NCBI GenBank assembly: GCA_914767885.1
Contig: CAJZBQ010000021.1
Span: 1,116,001-1,180,000 of the forward strand
Length of the DNA: 64,000 nt
Reading direction: 5' to 3'
DNA from: Blepharisma stoltei
Lineage: Eukaryota; Ciliophora; Heterotrichea; Heterotrichida; Blepharismidae
The stretch's first letter is position 1. Each line of letters begins with the position of its first letter. Shown here one piece after another: positions 21,784 through 34,370 of the stretch. Below the pieces are notes generated by a model. That model made no database searches. It had not been told where the DNA came from and saw only the letters and a list, made by a program, of their open reading frames with translations. The translations under genes and the position numbers were made by a program.

Positions 21784-23027
21784 TTAAGCAAAATCCAACT
21801 CAGCTTCAATAGGCAGCATGCTTTCATTTACGTTGTCCGTCAAAATAATGCAGCTTGTTGCCCCCACAGTGCAAGAGTTTAATGTCCAGCCAGAAGTGCT
21901 AATTGTTGATCCATCATTTGCTTTAACCACAAAGCTGGATCTAGTTAGAGTAGCAGTAAGTGGAGAAGCAAAATCAATTTTGATGTTGGGGGCAGCAAAA
22001 CTGATTTGAAATCCAATAGAATATAGGCTACAAGTAGATCCTTCTTTAACAATAATTTCAGCACACTCAAAACATTCTGGACTTGTGGTGCATGAACTGC
22101 AAGATTCAGCACAAGCTAAATAAAAATTACAAAGGCAAGCTGCTAAGCCTGCATTAGCATGAAGGAAATAGCCAGTTTCGCATCGCAAGCAGCTACTTGT
22201 GTCGCAAGAATTGCAAGAACTTAACGATCCCAGGCATTGTTTTACTGGATGACAATAAGTATCAGCACAATTTACTGAGCAAGTCCCTGTGGCTGCATAG
22301 TCTGCTGTTGAGCCATCAGATAAAGCAATCACATCAGTCGCAGCATTTATTGTAGCTGACTTGAACCCAATCATTTCATAATAATAAGCCTTAAGTCCCC
22401 TACCAAGAATGATTTGTCCGCCAGCTGGAGCAAAAAAGGTAAACCCAGGCTTTGCAGTCTTTGAAATGGCTTGATGTCCTGGCATATAAATGTTAAAGGT
22501 TGAGCCTACCCAATATAGTACCAAAAAGGTCCATGAATCTAAATAAAAATTACGTAATGGCACGTCTACGGAAAAGTCATTAGAGTCTCGATTGGAATTA
22601 GCATCAATAAAAGTAAAGACAAGAGTCCCGCTAGTGTCTGAGCCTATTCAATATAAGCTTTTCTGGTTAGTCAAGTCTCCAATAGTATTGGGTATATCCC
22701 TAAAGTCGATTCAAACTTCGCCCAAATTCCCAACCCAAATTCACTTGAACTTGCACTGACACATGTTGCAAAGCTTCCAGCTAGAGTTCAATCGGTGTAT
22801 TGGTTCAAATACATGAACCCGCAGCTGACGGCACTGGTTAAAATGCTACAATATGAGGCCGAATCTATAGCGATGACATCTGAACCGCCTTGGCTATGGA
22901 ATGAGCAGCTTGACGAGTCATAATATGGCTTAGTGAAAATCCAATCAAGGCATGCAGTAAATGCCAAGACTCTGACTGGCGAGATAAGCAAGACTGCAGA
23001 GATAAACCATAATTTTGGGTGATCCAT
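21784..23027 (-). pseudogene. Family A cysteine-rich secreted protein, divergent copy A7
   Basis: The most divergent and best-kept copy. ATG 23027 gives a hydrophobic leader and a CLDWIFTKPYYDSS motif matching CFDLIFTKPFYSS of the others. An in-frame TGA at about 22787 is read as Trp. One single-base frameshift occurs near 22700, after the FESTL motif. The rest is open: YLDSWTFLVLYW, GRGLKAYYYE, CxxC repeats (CNSCDTSSCLRCE, CSSCTTSPECFEC), C-terminal module, TAA at 21784. If the shift is an assembly error, this is an intact ~414-aa secreted protein. Fewer cysteine repeats than A4. Confidence 0.65.
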
Positions 23028-23137
23028 ATTTACTAAGCCTAAAAATTTTTTTGCTAAATCTTTAAAAATATGGATTCATTAAATCTATCTCTTCATCTAT
23101 GAAGACAGCGAGATGCTTAGCGTTTTTTAAAATTAAT

Positions 23138-23860
23138 ACTTAGATATCGGCTTTCGTTAATAATAACTAAAGCTTTTATATCATCATTGGTAAAGCTAAA
23201 AATAGCCAAAAAGTGAATTCTCGTGATTATTCCTTACTAGGCTAGAATGGAATATTTGAGCTTATTGCTGTTTTAAAAACAATCTGATTATAATTACATA
23301 AGAGCAAAGCAGCCTTGAAAAGTCTTCCTTTTGATTTAATATTTTTCAATCGCTAGCACTGATAAAAATGTCTACCCGCAAGCACATAAAATTATCTTCC
23401 CCATTTGCAATTAAAAATTTTTTAGATGATAATTTAATCTTCTAATGATATGAGTCTTTACTTGGATATTTTAACCAAATTATTTCTTAAGAATAAGAAT
23501 TAATTTTTCCGATAACTAATCTAAAAAAATATTGTGATTAAATTCATTATGATCTTCCACTCTAAAGACCATCACAATTATTTCTTAAGATATTTAAAAA
23601 TTATTAGAATAACTAAAATTTTGCTTAGATATCGGCTTCTTTAAATAGCTAAGAACTTTTGCATCTTCATTGGTGAAGTTAAAAGCAATCGAAAAATGAA
23701 CTCCGTAATTATTCTTAAAGGCTAGGGACGGGATATTTGAGTTTTTCAAATTCAATTAATTTCAATAGCCAGCATAGATAAAAAATGGTAACCGCGAGCA
23801 CAGAAAAAAATTTTCCCTTGGCGCTTTAAATTTTAAGATGATAATTTAATGCTTCTTGAT
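23138..23860. repeat. Diverged direct repeat, two units of ~230 bp
   Basis: Two units (about 23138-23390 and 23624-23860) share cttagatatcggctt, a tcattggt(a/g)aagtta segment, gaatatttgag and a dataaaaatg-(t/g)-taccgcaagcac segment. The surrounding 23.0-25.0 kb contains no gene I can support; a MITE end remnant (agctcacggagacggaaaaggagtaa) lies at about 23993. Confidence 0.45.
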
Positions 23861-26604
23861 ACTGCTTAGTTATTAAATGTTTAACCTTCTTATTCGAGTG
23901 TAAAATGATTCGTGTTTAAGGTCATGACTCCTTAATCACTTAAAAATTGTTACATCAGATTATTTCTTAAGTATAAATATAAGAATTACTTAGCTCACGG
24001 AGACGGAAAAGGAGTAAAATTGCTTAACCTTCTAAGAGGCTGCCCCCAAAAATTCTGATTGAGTCTGATCAAAGGTTAATTTTTCCGTTAAGGTCCTAGT
24101 CTAGTCTAAAAATATAGATTCCGATAAATTTTTATTATCATCTCCTATCCTAAAGACCTGCATAATTATATCTAAAATACTTATTACGTGCAAGAATACC
24201 AAAAAATTTTACTTAGCAAAAATTATTTACAGTTTATAGTTTCCTTATTCTTGATATTAAGATTTATAAGCTGATAAAATTGAGCAATTTCGACGCTAAA
24301 ATCTGCCGTCTAGATTATTGAGTCGCAATAAAGGATAGAAAATTTTCTGGTAAAGAAGCTTAAAAATCGAGTAAAATAATTAAAAAATAATGTTTATGCG
24401 ACCATTATCCAGATTTTAGCTATTCCTAGCCACTTCGAATTATACATATAGCAACTTTATTTGAATTTTTTAATTTTAAATCAAAAAGTTAACCTTCAAA
24501 TTAGCAAAAGATAATTTTTAGTAATATAAAAGGTTCATTTTAGAATCATTAGCTTTATTTCTTGCATTTAGAATAAAGATTAATCCAAACATGCTGCTTT
24601 TAAGCTATAATGAAATGCTTTGCTTTTGGTGATTTTTATATAAGAGGGAGGTTTTTATTTTCCTGCAAGATTTAGATAGGTTCAAAGTTATTAAATTAAT
24701 TGGGAACTTGCTTTAGTTCTCATAAAAAAAACAGTGGAAAAGTATTAAGAATCCAGGACATTCCTATAGTGAAAGCTATCTTTATTATAGCAGAAATTAA
24801 ATCAAATATTGCAAATTAAAAGAAAGAAAGAAAGTGCTGACTAGGTGCAAGGCCAGAAGATATGAATAAGCTAATGAAACATTTATAAACCTTATGGGAG
24901 ATGAAAAATACATAGAAATCCTTAAAGATTTAATTATATAATTATTTATTAAAAAAATAATTCATATGCAAAAATGTTTCTTGAAATTTTTTCGCTCGCC
25001 TAGTTAATTTCTGAAAAATAAACTTTGCATATTCGCAGGGGGAGGAGGGATTAAATAGAGAGCAATTAAAAAACTACCGAACTATAGCATAAAAATGCAG
25101 CTTAAAAAGTGATCTACTCATTTTAAATTTTTAACAATTGAGTCACAGTCAAGCATAGAAGGACTCGTAAATAAAGTAGTTGTAAGACAAGGTGCTACAG
25201 TTTTTTATATTTACTAGTTTTTTAGAGTCTCTTACACTGCAAAAAAATTTGAAAAATGCAAAACTTTTGACTGAAGGAAATGGAATTATTTTGAATCAAG
25301 AAAGCGGATACCAATATAGTATTGATGGCTTTTTAATTTTTACTGAGTTTGGGCAAGAATTCGCAGCTTCTCTTGAGGAATATCTGAAAAAATCAATATT
25401 AAATGTAGTTTCTTATATTTTAAAGAAACCACCGAAGATATTTTATTAGTATTGAAAAAATTATCAAATCGGAAATTGCTTTTTCATTAGTTAACATCCA
25501 AATGGAGAAAGGGTCATTGTAGGATCTATTATAAGCAATATAGTGTCAATATCAAACATTGTAATTTTTCCTGGTAACTCAATTACAATTCCAAAATCAA
25601 TTAAGAAAATTTTGAATTTAAGCATCAATGCTGGAACCACAAATCCTGGCTCAGGTCCATCTTTTAGTGCTATATATGGAGCTTGGGGTACATATTTTCC
25701 AACAGACGAAATAAATACAGGAAACACTTTTTTTAAAAAATTTTCAGATTGAATTTTTTACTTTTGACTGTGGTGTTACGATTTATGATGCAAATTTTGC
25801 TTATAATTGCTTTAATAAGGATAAAGATAAAATAGGACTGGCACAAATATCATCATTTTGGCTCTAGTGTGACAATTGGAGCATTCAGACATTTAAAAGT
25901 CTTAATATTTAAAATTCCAGTTGTTGGATGTTCAGCTTCAACGTCATCTCTTAATTCTACAGTAGCTTATCCTATGTTTACAAGTGTTTGGTTTAATGTT
26001 CTACTGACACTCTTGTGTATCTTCTTATATCGCAGTATTAATTAAAGCTATGGGATGGAAAAGTATTGCAATTTTGTATCAAAACGATTCCTGAGGAATA
26101 TCAAAATCTTGATATCTAAATCCAGCCATTAAAGTCCAAGGCTTAGAAATCGTAAATCCTAAAAGCACACAGTGAATTCCTGCAAATCGGCCTTAAAAAA
26201 TATTCATATATTGCACAAGGTATTATCAGCTCACAAGCCAGATTATTGATACTAAATATGGGATATCCCATATCAATTATTTTTTTGAATTACTTTATGA
26301 TTTAGGCATGAGAAATGGCGATTTTATTACAGTCTCAACATATATAGACACTTTAACAGTAATTGGGATAAAAGATGAGTATACATATAAAAGGCTTGAA
26401 GTTGGGATTCCTATTTGAAGATTATCTTTAAGTACTTGGGTTAGCGAAATTGGGCAAGCAGTCAAGGCAGAAATCATGACTATTCATAAACTAGTGCTCC
26501 AGATGTGTTTGCCTGCTCTTTTTATGATGGTACTTATCTTTTAGCCCACGCTTTAGATTATATGATAAATAGAGGTCAAGATTATACAGATCCTATCAAG
26601 CATC

Positions 26605-27413
26605 ATACCATTATAGGGATATTGCTATATGCTGGCGACATTGCCTTAACAGCTCGCACAAATCAGGACCTTAAGCGAATGCTAGAATATGCTAGAGATT
26701 CTCGCTGGCAATCAGCCAAACTTGTCAGAAACAATGCAAATGCTTGAATCCTGGGAGACAGACTTTAGTTATTAAAGGAGTACCTTTAAGGATAGCAGGT
26801 CCTTCAGGTATCTAGGCATTATAAAGTAATTCGAATTCAAAAGCCAGAGCAAGCTGGATAGCTCAATTCGGTATGCTTGCCCCCTTTAAAGATGTACTTA
26901 TCGAACGAAAAGCAACTATTCTGCAAGCCTGCGTCTTTACCATCAGCGTTTAGGCAAAAGAATGGGGCTCAGACAAATGGCAAGGCCCAACTGGGATCAC
27001 ATGGATAGAATTTTGAGGAAAATGGCAAGTGTTTCCTAGAAGCCCTAAACAGTACAGCTAATGAGACAGCCTTAATGGAGCTGGAATGGATCTTCCTATA
27101 GGAAGAATTGCATCAGATCCCTTAACCTAGCCAAAGAAGTATAGCACTTTCACTTGAATAGCCCGATAACGGGCTGGTTTCATCCCGTTATCGGGCTATT
27201 CAAGGGAAAGAGCTATAGCAATTAAGAGCCCTCATGCAACTTAACGTAAAGTAAGGCCTGAACTGGCAAGATAGATGTGCAGAGCAGCTTAAGGGCTCTT
27301 CTATCGAAGATTGCCTAACTGGCAAAGGAGCAGCCACTACAAGTTATGGGGTATCGGAATATCAGGACAGTTGAGTATACTCTTAATAATCCCATTTTTA
27401 ATTATAAGGTGCA
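26605..27413 (+). mobile_element. 5'-truncated LINE fragment inside a receptor pseudogene
   Basis: An open stretch encodes GILLYAGDIALTARTNQDLK, the reverse-transcriptase catalytic box with YAGD instead of YADD, followed by a recognisable FRYLGII motif and a downstream region resembling LINE C-termini, with several frameshifts and stops. It interrupts the ectodomain between DYTDPIK and the YKVHRI equivalent of IGCTGRI. It is a different family from the LINE at 35625-40837, whose box is LLYADDIVLLAHKKKE. Confidence 0.7.
27147..27210. other. Long near-perfect stem-loop
   Basis: TTGAATAGCCCGATAACGGG (27154-27173) is followed by a 10-base loop and its exact reverse complement (27184-27203). The pairing extends outward through CTTTCAC/GGGAAAG with one mismatch, giving a ~27-bp stem. 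It lies in the 3' portion of the LINE fragment. It may be a LINE 3' structure or a tiny inverted-repeat insertion. Confidence 0.8.
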
Positions 27414-28056
27414 CAGGATTAATCACAATAGATTCAGATAGCAATGATCGAACATTTGAATCCTGAAATTTAGAAGCCAATATACTTGATAGTTCCGGAA
27501 GCATTACTGCAATTGTTATAGGGCACTTTAAGCCTTTTTCTTCTCCTGAACTTACTTTATTAAGCTCTTTTACTTATCCTGACGGGACTAAAATCAAGCC
27601 TAGTGACTTAAGAAATGAAGACAGTAAATGCCCATTTCCATATAAATTAGTCAAAACTTGTGCAAAGGGGAGGGCACTGCTATTTGGGATTTGCTTTTTT
27701 ATTGCAGTGGTTACCTCTGCTATTACAATTTTTATATGAAAAAAATGGTGGATTATTACAAATGAAGATCTTAAGCAGAAAGAAGAAATATCTGTGCAAG
27801 ATTCAAAGATTCAATTGTAGGGATATCAATAATAATTGAATTTTCCAGTATTCCTCTATGGGACCTGATTTTTCATCTCTAAGCCCTTTTATTGCAAAAA
27901 TTTCTGTGTGTAATTTATTTTAAATTTTATTCCTGATTTTCATTATCAACCTCTTTGAATCTTAGCTTTATAAATAAATTTTTTATGCCAGATTTATTCT
28001 ATGTTTTAAGTAATAATATATGTTAATAGTATCTTTTACTATATAAAATTAGGATA

Positions 28057-28284
28057 TATAGCGTCTGCCCGCATTAGATTGCCTTTGCGAGGGTTCCGCG
28101 CAGCAACTTGGAGCTCTGACGAGCCACCTAAAGGTGACAAGTCAACTCCAAATTGACAACAGCGTGCCCTTTTGCAATGATTTGTCAACTTGGAGTTGAC
28201 TTGTCACCTTTAGGTGGCCCGTCAGAGCTCCAAGTTGCTGCGCAGAATCCTCGCAAAGGCAATCTAATAAGGGGCAGACGCTAT
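28057..28284. mobile_element. 228-bp fold-back element with TATA flanks
   Basis: Two ~100-base arms are nearly perfect reverse complements (GCGTCTGCCC...; ...GGGCAGACGC), separated by ~22 bases, and flanked by TATA on both sides. G+C content is far above the host. No coding capacity. The TA-type duplication suggests Tc1/mariner/pogo-like mobilisation, but the termini are unrelated to the CTCCC family. Confidence 0.8.
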
Positions 28285-28721
28285 AGGCAGCCACTCAGAA
28301 GGATTTTGCTTTATATCAATGAGCCTATTTAAATTCATGATTTTTAAAAATTAAATAATCAAATAAACTTTCAAGAGGTATGTGTTAGCAATTTATATAA
28401 TTTTTACATTTGCAATCAAGCCTTACAATTATCCAAGATTTAGTTGGTGGCAAGGATTAATTTTAATCTCAGTTGCATGGTTGGCATTTATTTCCACTAT
28501 CGCTATCTGAATACAGAAATGCTCAAATCCATTATTTGCAATTCTAATTTTTGGAAATTTTCTTATTATAATTATAGGGTTATATATTCAAAATAAAAAA
28601 TACCTGAGCTTATTGTTCAGGAAAAAAGCAAAAGATGCTAGTACTTTGTTTAAATTTGCATTCACTTTTGGAAAAAGTACAATTATTTCAAAAGAAAAAG
28701 TTATTCCATTTTCAAAAGATT

Positions 28722-29678
28722 AATATAAACGTAATACTTAATTTTTATATTTTTATTAGAAAATAAATATTTTAAATAAAAATCGTATTTTAGCCTTAAA
28801 TTTTAATTAGTGCAGGTCTTTCCAAATAAATATTGTTTATATTATAAATTATCTTGAAGATTTATTCTAAATAAAATTAGTTTAGATCAAGGTATAAAAC
28901 TTAAGAATGGCTTTGTTTAATATTATAAATTCAAATGCATATTTAAATTTGGTTAAAGCAGAGCGAAATAATAAAAGCCTGTTTTGGGTATTCTAAATCT
29001 ACTTTTTAAATGAATTTTATGAATTGAGATCTAGTATAAGCCTAGTAATTTTTTAAAAAAACCCTGAGCTTTGATTTTAGAGCGACTTGAAGGAAAAAGG
29101 GAATTTTGCTTTAAAAGAAAAGTAAAATCATAAAGAATAAAGTCTGATGAGAAAAGAAATTTAAAATATTGGAAAATTATTTTTATTTTCTTCCTATTTA
29201 AGTATCGGTAATATTATAAGAAGATTATTTTTGATTCTAAATAAAAATTTAGGGAAGAATAAAAAATTTAAAATCAAAATATTAATCCTAATTAATTAAG
29301 AACCTTTATGTTTTAAATTCAAATTCTTAATTTTCTGATTTTTGTAATTTAAATAATCCATCTTAATAAATTTCAGAAAATTACTGTTAGTTATTAAATT
29401 TAATTGTTTTCTTAACCTTTTTGTAATTTTATCACATCTGATTATAAATTAAGCGCTTAATTTATTAATTTCATATAGAATAAAATTAAATTTTAACTAT
29501 TCTTACTGTATAATGCTTATTTTAATCATAGAAATAGCTGGAAGATTCTTTGGAAATCAGGTAATACTTAGCAAATTAGGTTAATATTAAATATTTAGCT
29601 TTATAATCTTAAATTGTCTTATTAATTTATTTTTTGTTAAATGTTTTTTTTTGCATATATATTAAAGTTGCATTAACA
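28722..29678. other. AT-rich intergenic region, nothing recognised
   Basis: Contains no credible frame and no clear repeat. It precedes the intact receptor gene at 29679 and presumably includes its promoter. Confidence 0.5.
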
Positions 29679-32600
29679 ATGGCATATTTATGAAGACTTC
29701 GTCAGAATTTTCAACCCATCATCTTACTATTTACTTTCTTTCAGCTGTCTGTTTCTTTAGAAATTATTCTTGCTTATGAAGACAATTATAATTTAAATTC
29801 CAGAGACTTAAATGTAACATCTCTTCTTGAGGTCACCCAATCACTAACTTCTCAAGTAGACTGGCACAATTGCAGAATCTCAAATTTGGCTAACTGCGTT
29901 GACTATTTCCCGAATTCATTAATTATCTTGCTCCTTCCTTTGATTGGTTAGCAAAAATATATTGGTTGATACCAAAAGCTAGTTTATTATAATGCTTTGG
30001 CATTATAAATTATATGCAAAGAAATTTTTTTGGATTTTAAAGAGTATTTTTATATTCGAAAAATGGAAAATCTTATTGAAAACTTATCTTATTATTATAA
30101 TTATATACAAATTTTTATTATAATTTTTTTGTCTGCTAACGAAGGGACTAATTTTCCAAAAATAGAATTTTTTTAATGGTTTTCATTAACCAAAGAGGAT
30201 AGTTAGATTTATCTGAAAATTTGGATACCAGAAATGCAGTTTCCCATTTATGTAAAAGTCATATGATAATCCATTTTGTTTTACAAAGTGATTTTCGATT
30301 TCAAGACGACTTGACTTTTTCACTTGCATCTTCAAAAAATAAGCAAATAAATGCATTTTTGTCAGTTTTAGACTATTTAAATTGAACACAGGGAGTGGCA
30401 ATTAAAAGTATTGAAAATCATAGTCTCAAAGAAGAATTAAAAGAATATTCTTCAAACATAGATTTTTTAACTGTTGAGTCACAATCAAACATAGAAGAAT
30501 TAGTAAATAGAGTTGTTGTAAGACAAGGTGCTACTGTTTATTATATATTTACTAGCTCATTAGAGTCTTTAGAGCTGCTAAAATGATTTCAGAATGCAAA
30601 ACTTTTAACTGCTGGTAATGGAATTATTTTGGATCAAGAAAGTGGGTATCAATGTAATATTAATGGAACTTTAATTGTTACTGAGTTTGGCCAAGAATTC
30701 GCAGCTTCTCCTGAGGAGTACTTGAAAAAATCTATTATAAATGTGATTTCTTATATTTTAAGCCAAATATCTGACTTCCCCTAATAGCGAGGAAAAATGC
30801 TATTTACAAATGAAACAAAAAAATGTTTCATATATAATTTTATCATAATATTGCATAGAAAATTAATAATTTTTATAATAAAATTCTCGACAAATTGTAT
30901 TCTAAATCCTTAATTTATAAATAAATTAGATTATTTCAAATATTTAATTATTTTAGAATAATTTAATATAAAATATTAAAAAATAATAATTCCCCTTTAA
31001 AAGCGGCCAAAAAAATCTTTACTCAAATTCTGGAGTAACGAAACTGCTCAAGATATATTATCAGTTTTACAAAAATACCAAATTGAATATAAATTTTCTT
31101 TAGTCAATATCCAGAATGGAGCACGCGTCATTGTCGGATCAATTGTAAATAATATTATCTCAATATCAAATAATATGACTTTTCCTGGCAACTCAAATTC
31201 AATTCCAAAATCAACCAAAAAAATTTTAAATTTAAGCATTAATGCTGGGTCTACAAATCCGAATGCAGCTTCATCTACTAGCGGAGAAATCGGTTCTTGG
31301 GGCGCATACTTCGCAATGGACGAAATAAATGAAGGAAACACCTTTTTGCAGAATTTTCAGCTTCAATTTTTTAGTTTTGACTGTGGCGTTACAGTTTACG
31401 ATTCACAATATGCTTATAATTGTTATAGCAAAAACATAAATAAATTAGGGCTAGGACAAATTTCACCATTTAGCTCAAGCAATGCAATAGGAGCTCTCCA
31501 GACTTTTAAAAAACTAAATGTGACGTTACCAGTAGTGGGCTGCTCAGTCACTGAGCCATCACTGAATTCTACAACAAGTTATCCTATGTTCACAAGGGTT
31601 TGGTTTACAGCGTCTTATGGATCCTCTTATCTTTCTGTCTTACTTAAAGCTATGGGATGGGAAAAAGTCTCAGTTTTGTATCAAAATAATTCATGAGGAT
31701 TCTCTAAATTTTGGTATTTAAATCCAGCAATTGAAAGCCAAGGTTTAGAAATAGTAAACCCGGAAAATACTTGGTGAATCCCTGCAGGGCTTAATAGAGA
31801 AAGCCTAAAAAACTACACAGATATTGCACAAGGCATTATTAATTCTCAAGCGAGATTACTAGTACTAAGTATAGAATATCCTATGTGTAATTATTTTTTT
31901 GAATTGCTTTATGATTTAGGCTTGAGAAAAGGCGATTTAATTACAATTGCAACTTATCTTGACACTCTCACAGTTATTGGGAATATCGATAATTATAGGT
32001 ATAAAAGACTTGAAGTTGGAATCCCGACGATGAGATTATCTTTGAGTACCTGGGTTGGTACAGTTGGCCAAGCAGCTAAAGCAGCTAAAGCAGAAGTCAC
32101 AGCTATTCATAAGCAATCTCCTACTGTCTATACCTGCTCTTTTTATGACGGGACTTATCTTTTAGCTCATGCTTTAGATTATATGATAAACAGAGGCATA
32201 GATTATAAAGATCCTAATAAACTAGAATCAATTATCAGAATCCAGCAATTTATAGGGTGCACAGGAAGAATAGCCACAGACTCAGACAGTAATGACAGAA
32301 TTGTGGATTCCTGAGATATAGAAACTAATGAGATTGATAGTGAAGGAAATGTTACTACACAAGTCATTGGAACTTTTAAGCCATTTTCTTCACATGTTTT
32401 TACGATATCTAATTCTTTTTTTTATCCTGATGGGACTACTATTAAGCCTAGTGATTTAAGAAATGAAAACAGTAAATGTCCGTTCCCAGAAAAATTAGTT
32501 AAAACTTTTGCAAAGGGGAGGGCACTGCTATTTGGGATTTGTTTTTTTGTTGCAGTAGTTACTTTTGCTATCACACTATTTATATGGAAAAAATGATGGA

Positions 32601-33628
32601 ACATTACAAATGAGGACCTTAAGCAAAAAGAAGAAATTTCATTGCAAGATACAGTAGTAGCAATTTCTATAGTAATTGAATTTTTCCAATATTCTTCTAT
32701 GGGGCCGAATTTTTCGATTTTAAGTCCTTTTATCGCAAATTTTTCTGGGGCGTTTTCATTGAATTTAGGAGATATTATAAAATTAGAAAATGGAGTGTTT
32801 TGGATATTAGTCGACATTGTTTTTGGAGGCATATTATTATGGGCAATTCTTTGTGCTGTAATTTTATTGAGACTTGATGAGAAATGGAATTTTTTATCAG
32901 TCATAAAATTTTTATCGTGGCTTGCAGATTATCTTATGCCTATTTTAGGAAATTTGTGCTTTATTCCTTTTATTTCTATTTGTTTAGATATTTTCTTATG
33001 TGATCAATCCATCGGAGATAATTTTACAGACAGCTTTCTTGCTCGAGATTGCTATTATTTTTGCTGAAAAGATGAGCATTTAACTCATGCAATATTATCA
33101 TTTTTAGCATTATTTTTATATGTGCCCTTCGCTATTTTCTGTAGACCTCTTTGGCAAGAACTCCAAGGAATGCTTCATGTAAAAACAAGTCCTACATATT
33201 TGATGGTAAAAACCATTTTTCAAATAACCCTAATCGTTATGAATAAAACTATAAAAAGGTCTCAAGACATAACTCATGGGTGCTTATTTGTAACAGTTTT
33301 AATTGGTTATATTATTTTTACATTTAAATTCAAGCCTTACAACTACGCAAGATTCAGTTGGTGGCAAGGGTTAGTTTTAATAGGGGTTGCATGGCTAGCG
33401 TTTATTTCTACAATTGCGATAGGAATACAAAATTATTTTACTTCACTACTTGCAATACTTTTTCTTGGGTGGGTTATTATTATAATAGTAGGATTATACA
33501 AACAAAAGAAAAAATACCCAAGCTTGTTATTCAGAAAAAGCGCAAAAGACACGTCTACATTGTTTAAGTTTGCTTTTACATTTGGAAAAAGTACAGGTAT
33601 TTCAAAAGATAAAGTTGCTCCATATTAA
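29679..33628 (+). CDS. Family B membrane receptor, intact after removal of two insertions
   Basis: Segments 29679-29930, 30203-30774 and 31036-33628 join into 1139 codons including the stop, with UGA read as Trp. Residues 1-25 are a signal peptide. Residues ~330-720 resemble the ANF/periplasmic-binding type I fold (LNLSINAGSTNPN, GAYFAMDEIN, LLYDLGLRKGD). About eight hydrophobic segments (~770-1093) follow, with conserved IEFFQYSSMGP, LRLDEKW, CDQSIGDNFTDSF, DCYYFCW, FCRPLWQEL and PYNYARFSWWQG. The cytosolic tail starts with a basic KKK. TGA codons at 31694, 32312, 32594 and 33065 lie where paralogues have Trp. It resembles class C GPCRs in architecture, but helix number and motifs do not let me assign it. 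Start chosen because the leader is 25 residues, as in the two other intact genes. Confidence 0.85.
29931..30202. mobile_element. 272-bp insertion in receptor ectodomain
   Basis: Begins CTCCTTCCTTTGATTGGTTA after TTG (29928-29930) and ends AACCAAAGAGGATAG before TTA (30203-30205); the ends are imperfect inverted repeats. Removing it joins NSLIIL to LDLSENL, matching YILLDLSQDL and YILIDLSQDL in the paralogues, which lack an insertion here. The 3-bp flanks (TTG/TTA) are probably a decayed TTA duplication. Confidence 0.8.
30775..31035. mobile_element. 261-bp insertion in receptor ectodomain
   Basis: Begins CTTCCCCTAATAGCGAGG after TGA (30772-30774) and ends TTCTGGAG before TAA (31036-31038). 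Deletion restores the frame from ISYILSQIS to NETAQDILSVL; the truncated paralogue at 25060 has no insertion at this point. A fragment with CCCCTTTAAAAG near the right end resembles the second MITE type. Confidence 0.75.
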
Positions 33629-34225
33629 TATAAGATTGAATTCTGCTATTTAAGTTTTGCATATAAATTATTTTAAATTTATTTATAATTTAACTGAATT
33701 AATGATAAAATGAAACTTTTTCTTTTTAAATTTATCTCAAATACTAAAATTGATTGAAATAAAATCTTATTGCTTTGGCTAAATATATTTACTCACAAAT
33801 ATCATCTTATTCCTCCTTAAGATTGTGAAAATGACTTTACCAGCAAAAAAGCTTTAATTAATATATTTATTTTTTAATCAATTTATTCGAGCTTGCCTTT
33901 ACTTTTGGAACTCTGCATAACAAAGACTAGAGTATTATTAGTTAATCTAAAAAGCTAAGATAATGTTTCGTTGAAACTTAATTATTAAATTAAATTTTAT
34001 TATTATAATTGATTTAAAAATCAACCCTTAAGTGCTGGATATTAAATATCTTAAGATTTTGAAACTTTAATTAATTAAATATTTTTTTAAAAAATTTAGC
34101 ATTTCATTATTTAAAACAAATTAATATAAATTGCAAAAAAACCTTCTACATTAAAAGATTAGAAGATTTGAAAAATTATAGCGAAATATTTTAATTGAAA
34201 ATATTTCCTAGAAATATATTTAAAA
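33629..34225. other. 3' flank of the receptor gene and duplicated block
   Basis: 33629-33930 parallels 21060-21690 and contains the empty site of MITE M5. 33960-34225 is the duplicated intergenic block with aaatcaacccttaagtgctgg. No gene. Confidence 0.55.
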
Positions 34226-34229
34226 TTTA

Positions 34230-34370
34230 AGAGATGATATTAGTTAGCCTTGTTTGACAGATAATTTAATATTAGCTGAGAGCTGATTTTTGTGCAAGTT
34301 CTTACTATAATTGCACAGCTTTTTGCCTAAAAGCTCAAAAATTAAGTATCCAAGCTGATGTATCTACTGC
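34230..34370 (-). pseudogene. 3' relic of a family A gene
   Basis: Decayed C-terminal module on the minus strand (gttagccttgtttgacagataattt, agctgagagctgatttttg). It is followed by an uninterrupted SINE target (gagttcagccagatctcg at ~34450) and then by the head of the plus-strand family A copy. Confidence 0.5.

Larger units (their letters stand above)
25060..28721 (+). pseudogene. Receptor (family B) pseudogene, truncated and invaded
   Basis: Closest to the 29679 gene. Homology begins inside the ectodomain (SSxxDFLTIESQSSIEGLVNKV equivalent at ~25115) and ends at TAA 28719-28721. Frameshifts occur at about 25200, 25420 and 25740, with further single-base changes. A LINE fragment occupies ~26605-27413 within the ectodomain. 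The segment for the first five membrane helices is deleted and replaced by ~490 bp containing the fold-back element 28057-28284. The last three helices and tail (28405-28721) are intact. Confidence 0.8.

Noticed and set aside
27154-27203. Stem-loop as a bacterial-type terminator
   Set aside because: The context is eukaryotic, inside a LINE fragment, and no T-run follows the stem.
32422-32904. Minus-strand frames opposite receptor exons, also 52292-52657 and 57404-57790
   Set aside because: They are antisense shadows of conserved coding sequence; the plus frame carries the conserved motifs.
31694-33065. In-frame TGA as pseudogene stops or selenocysteine
   Set aside because: The same positions are Trp in paralogues and the frame is otherwise intact; three independent gene families show the pattern.
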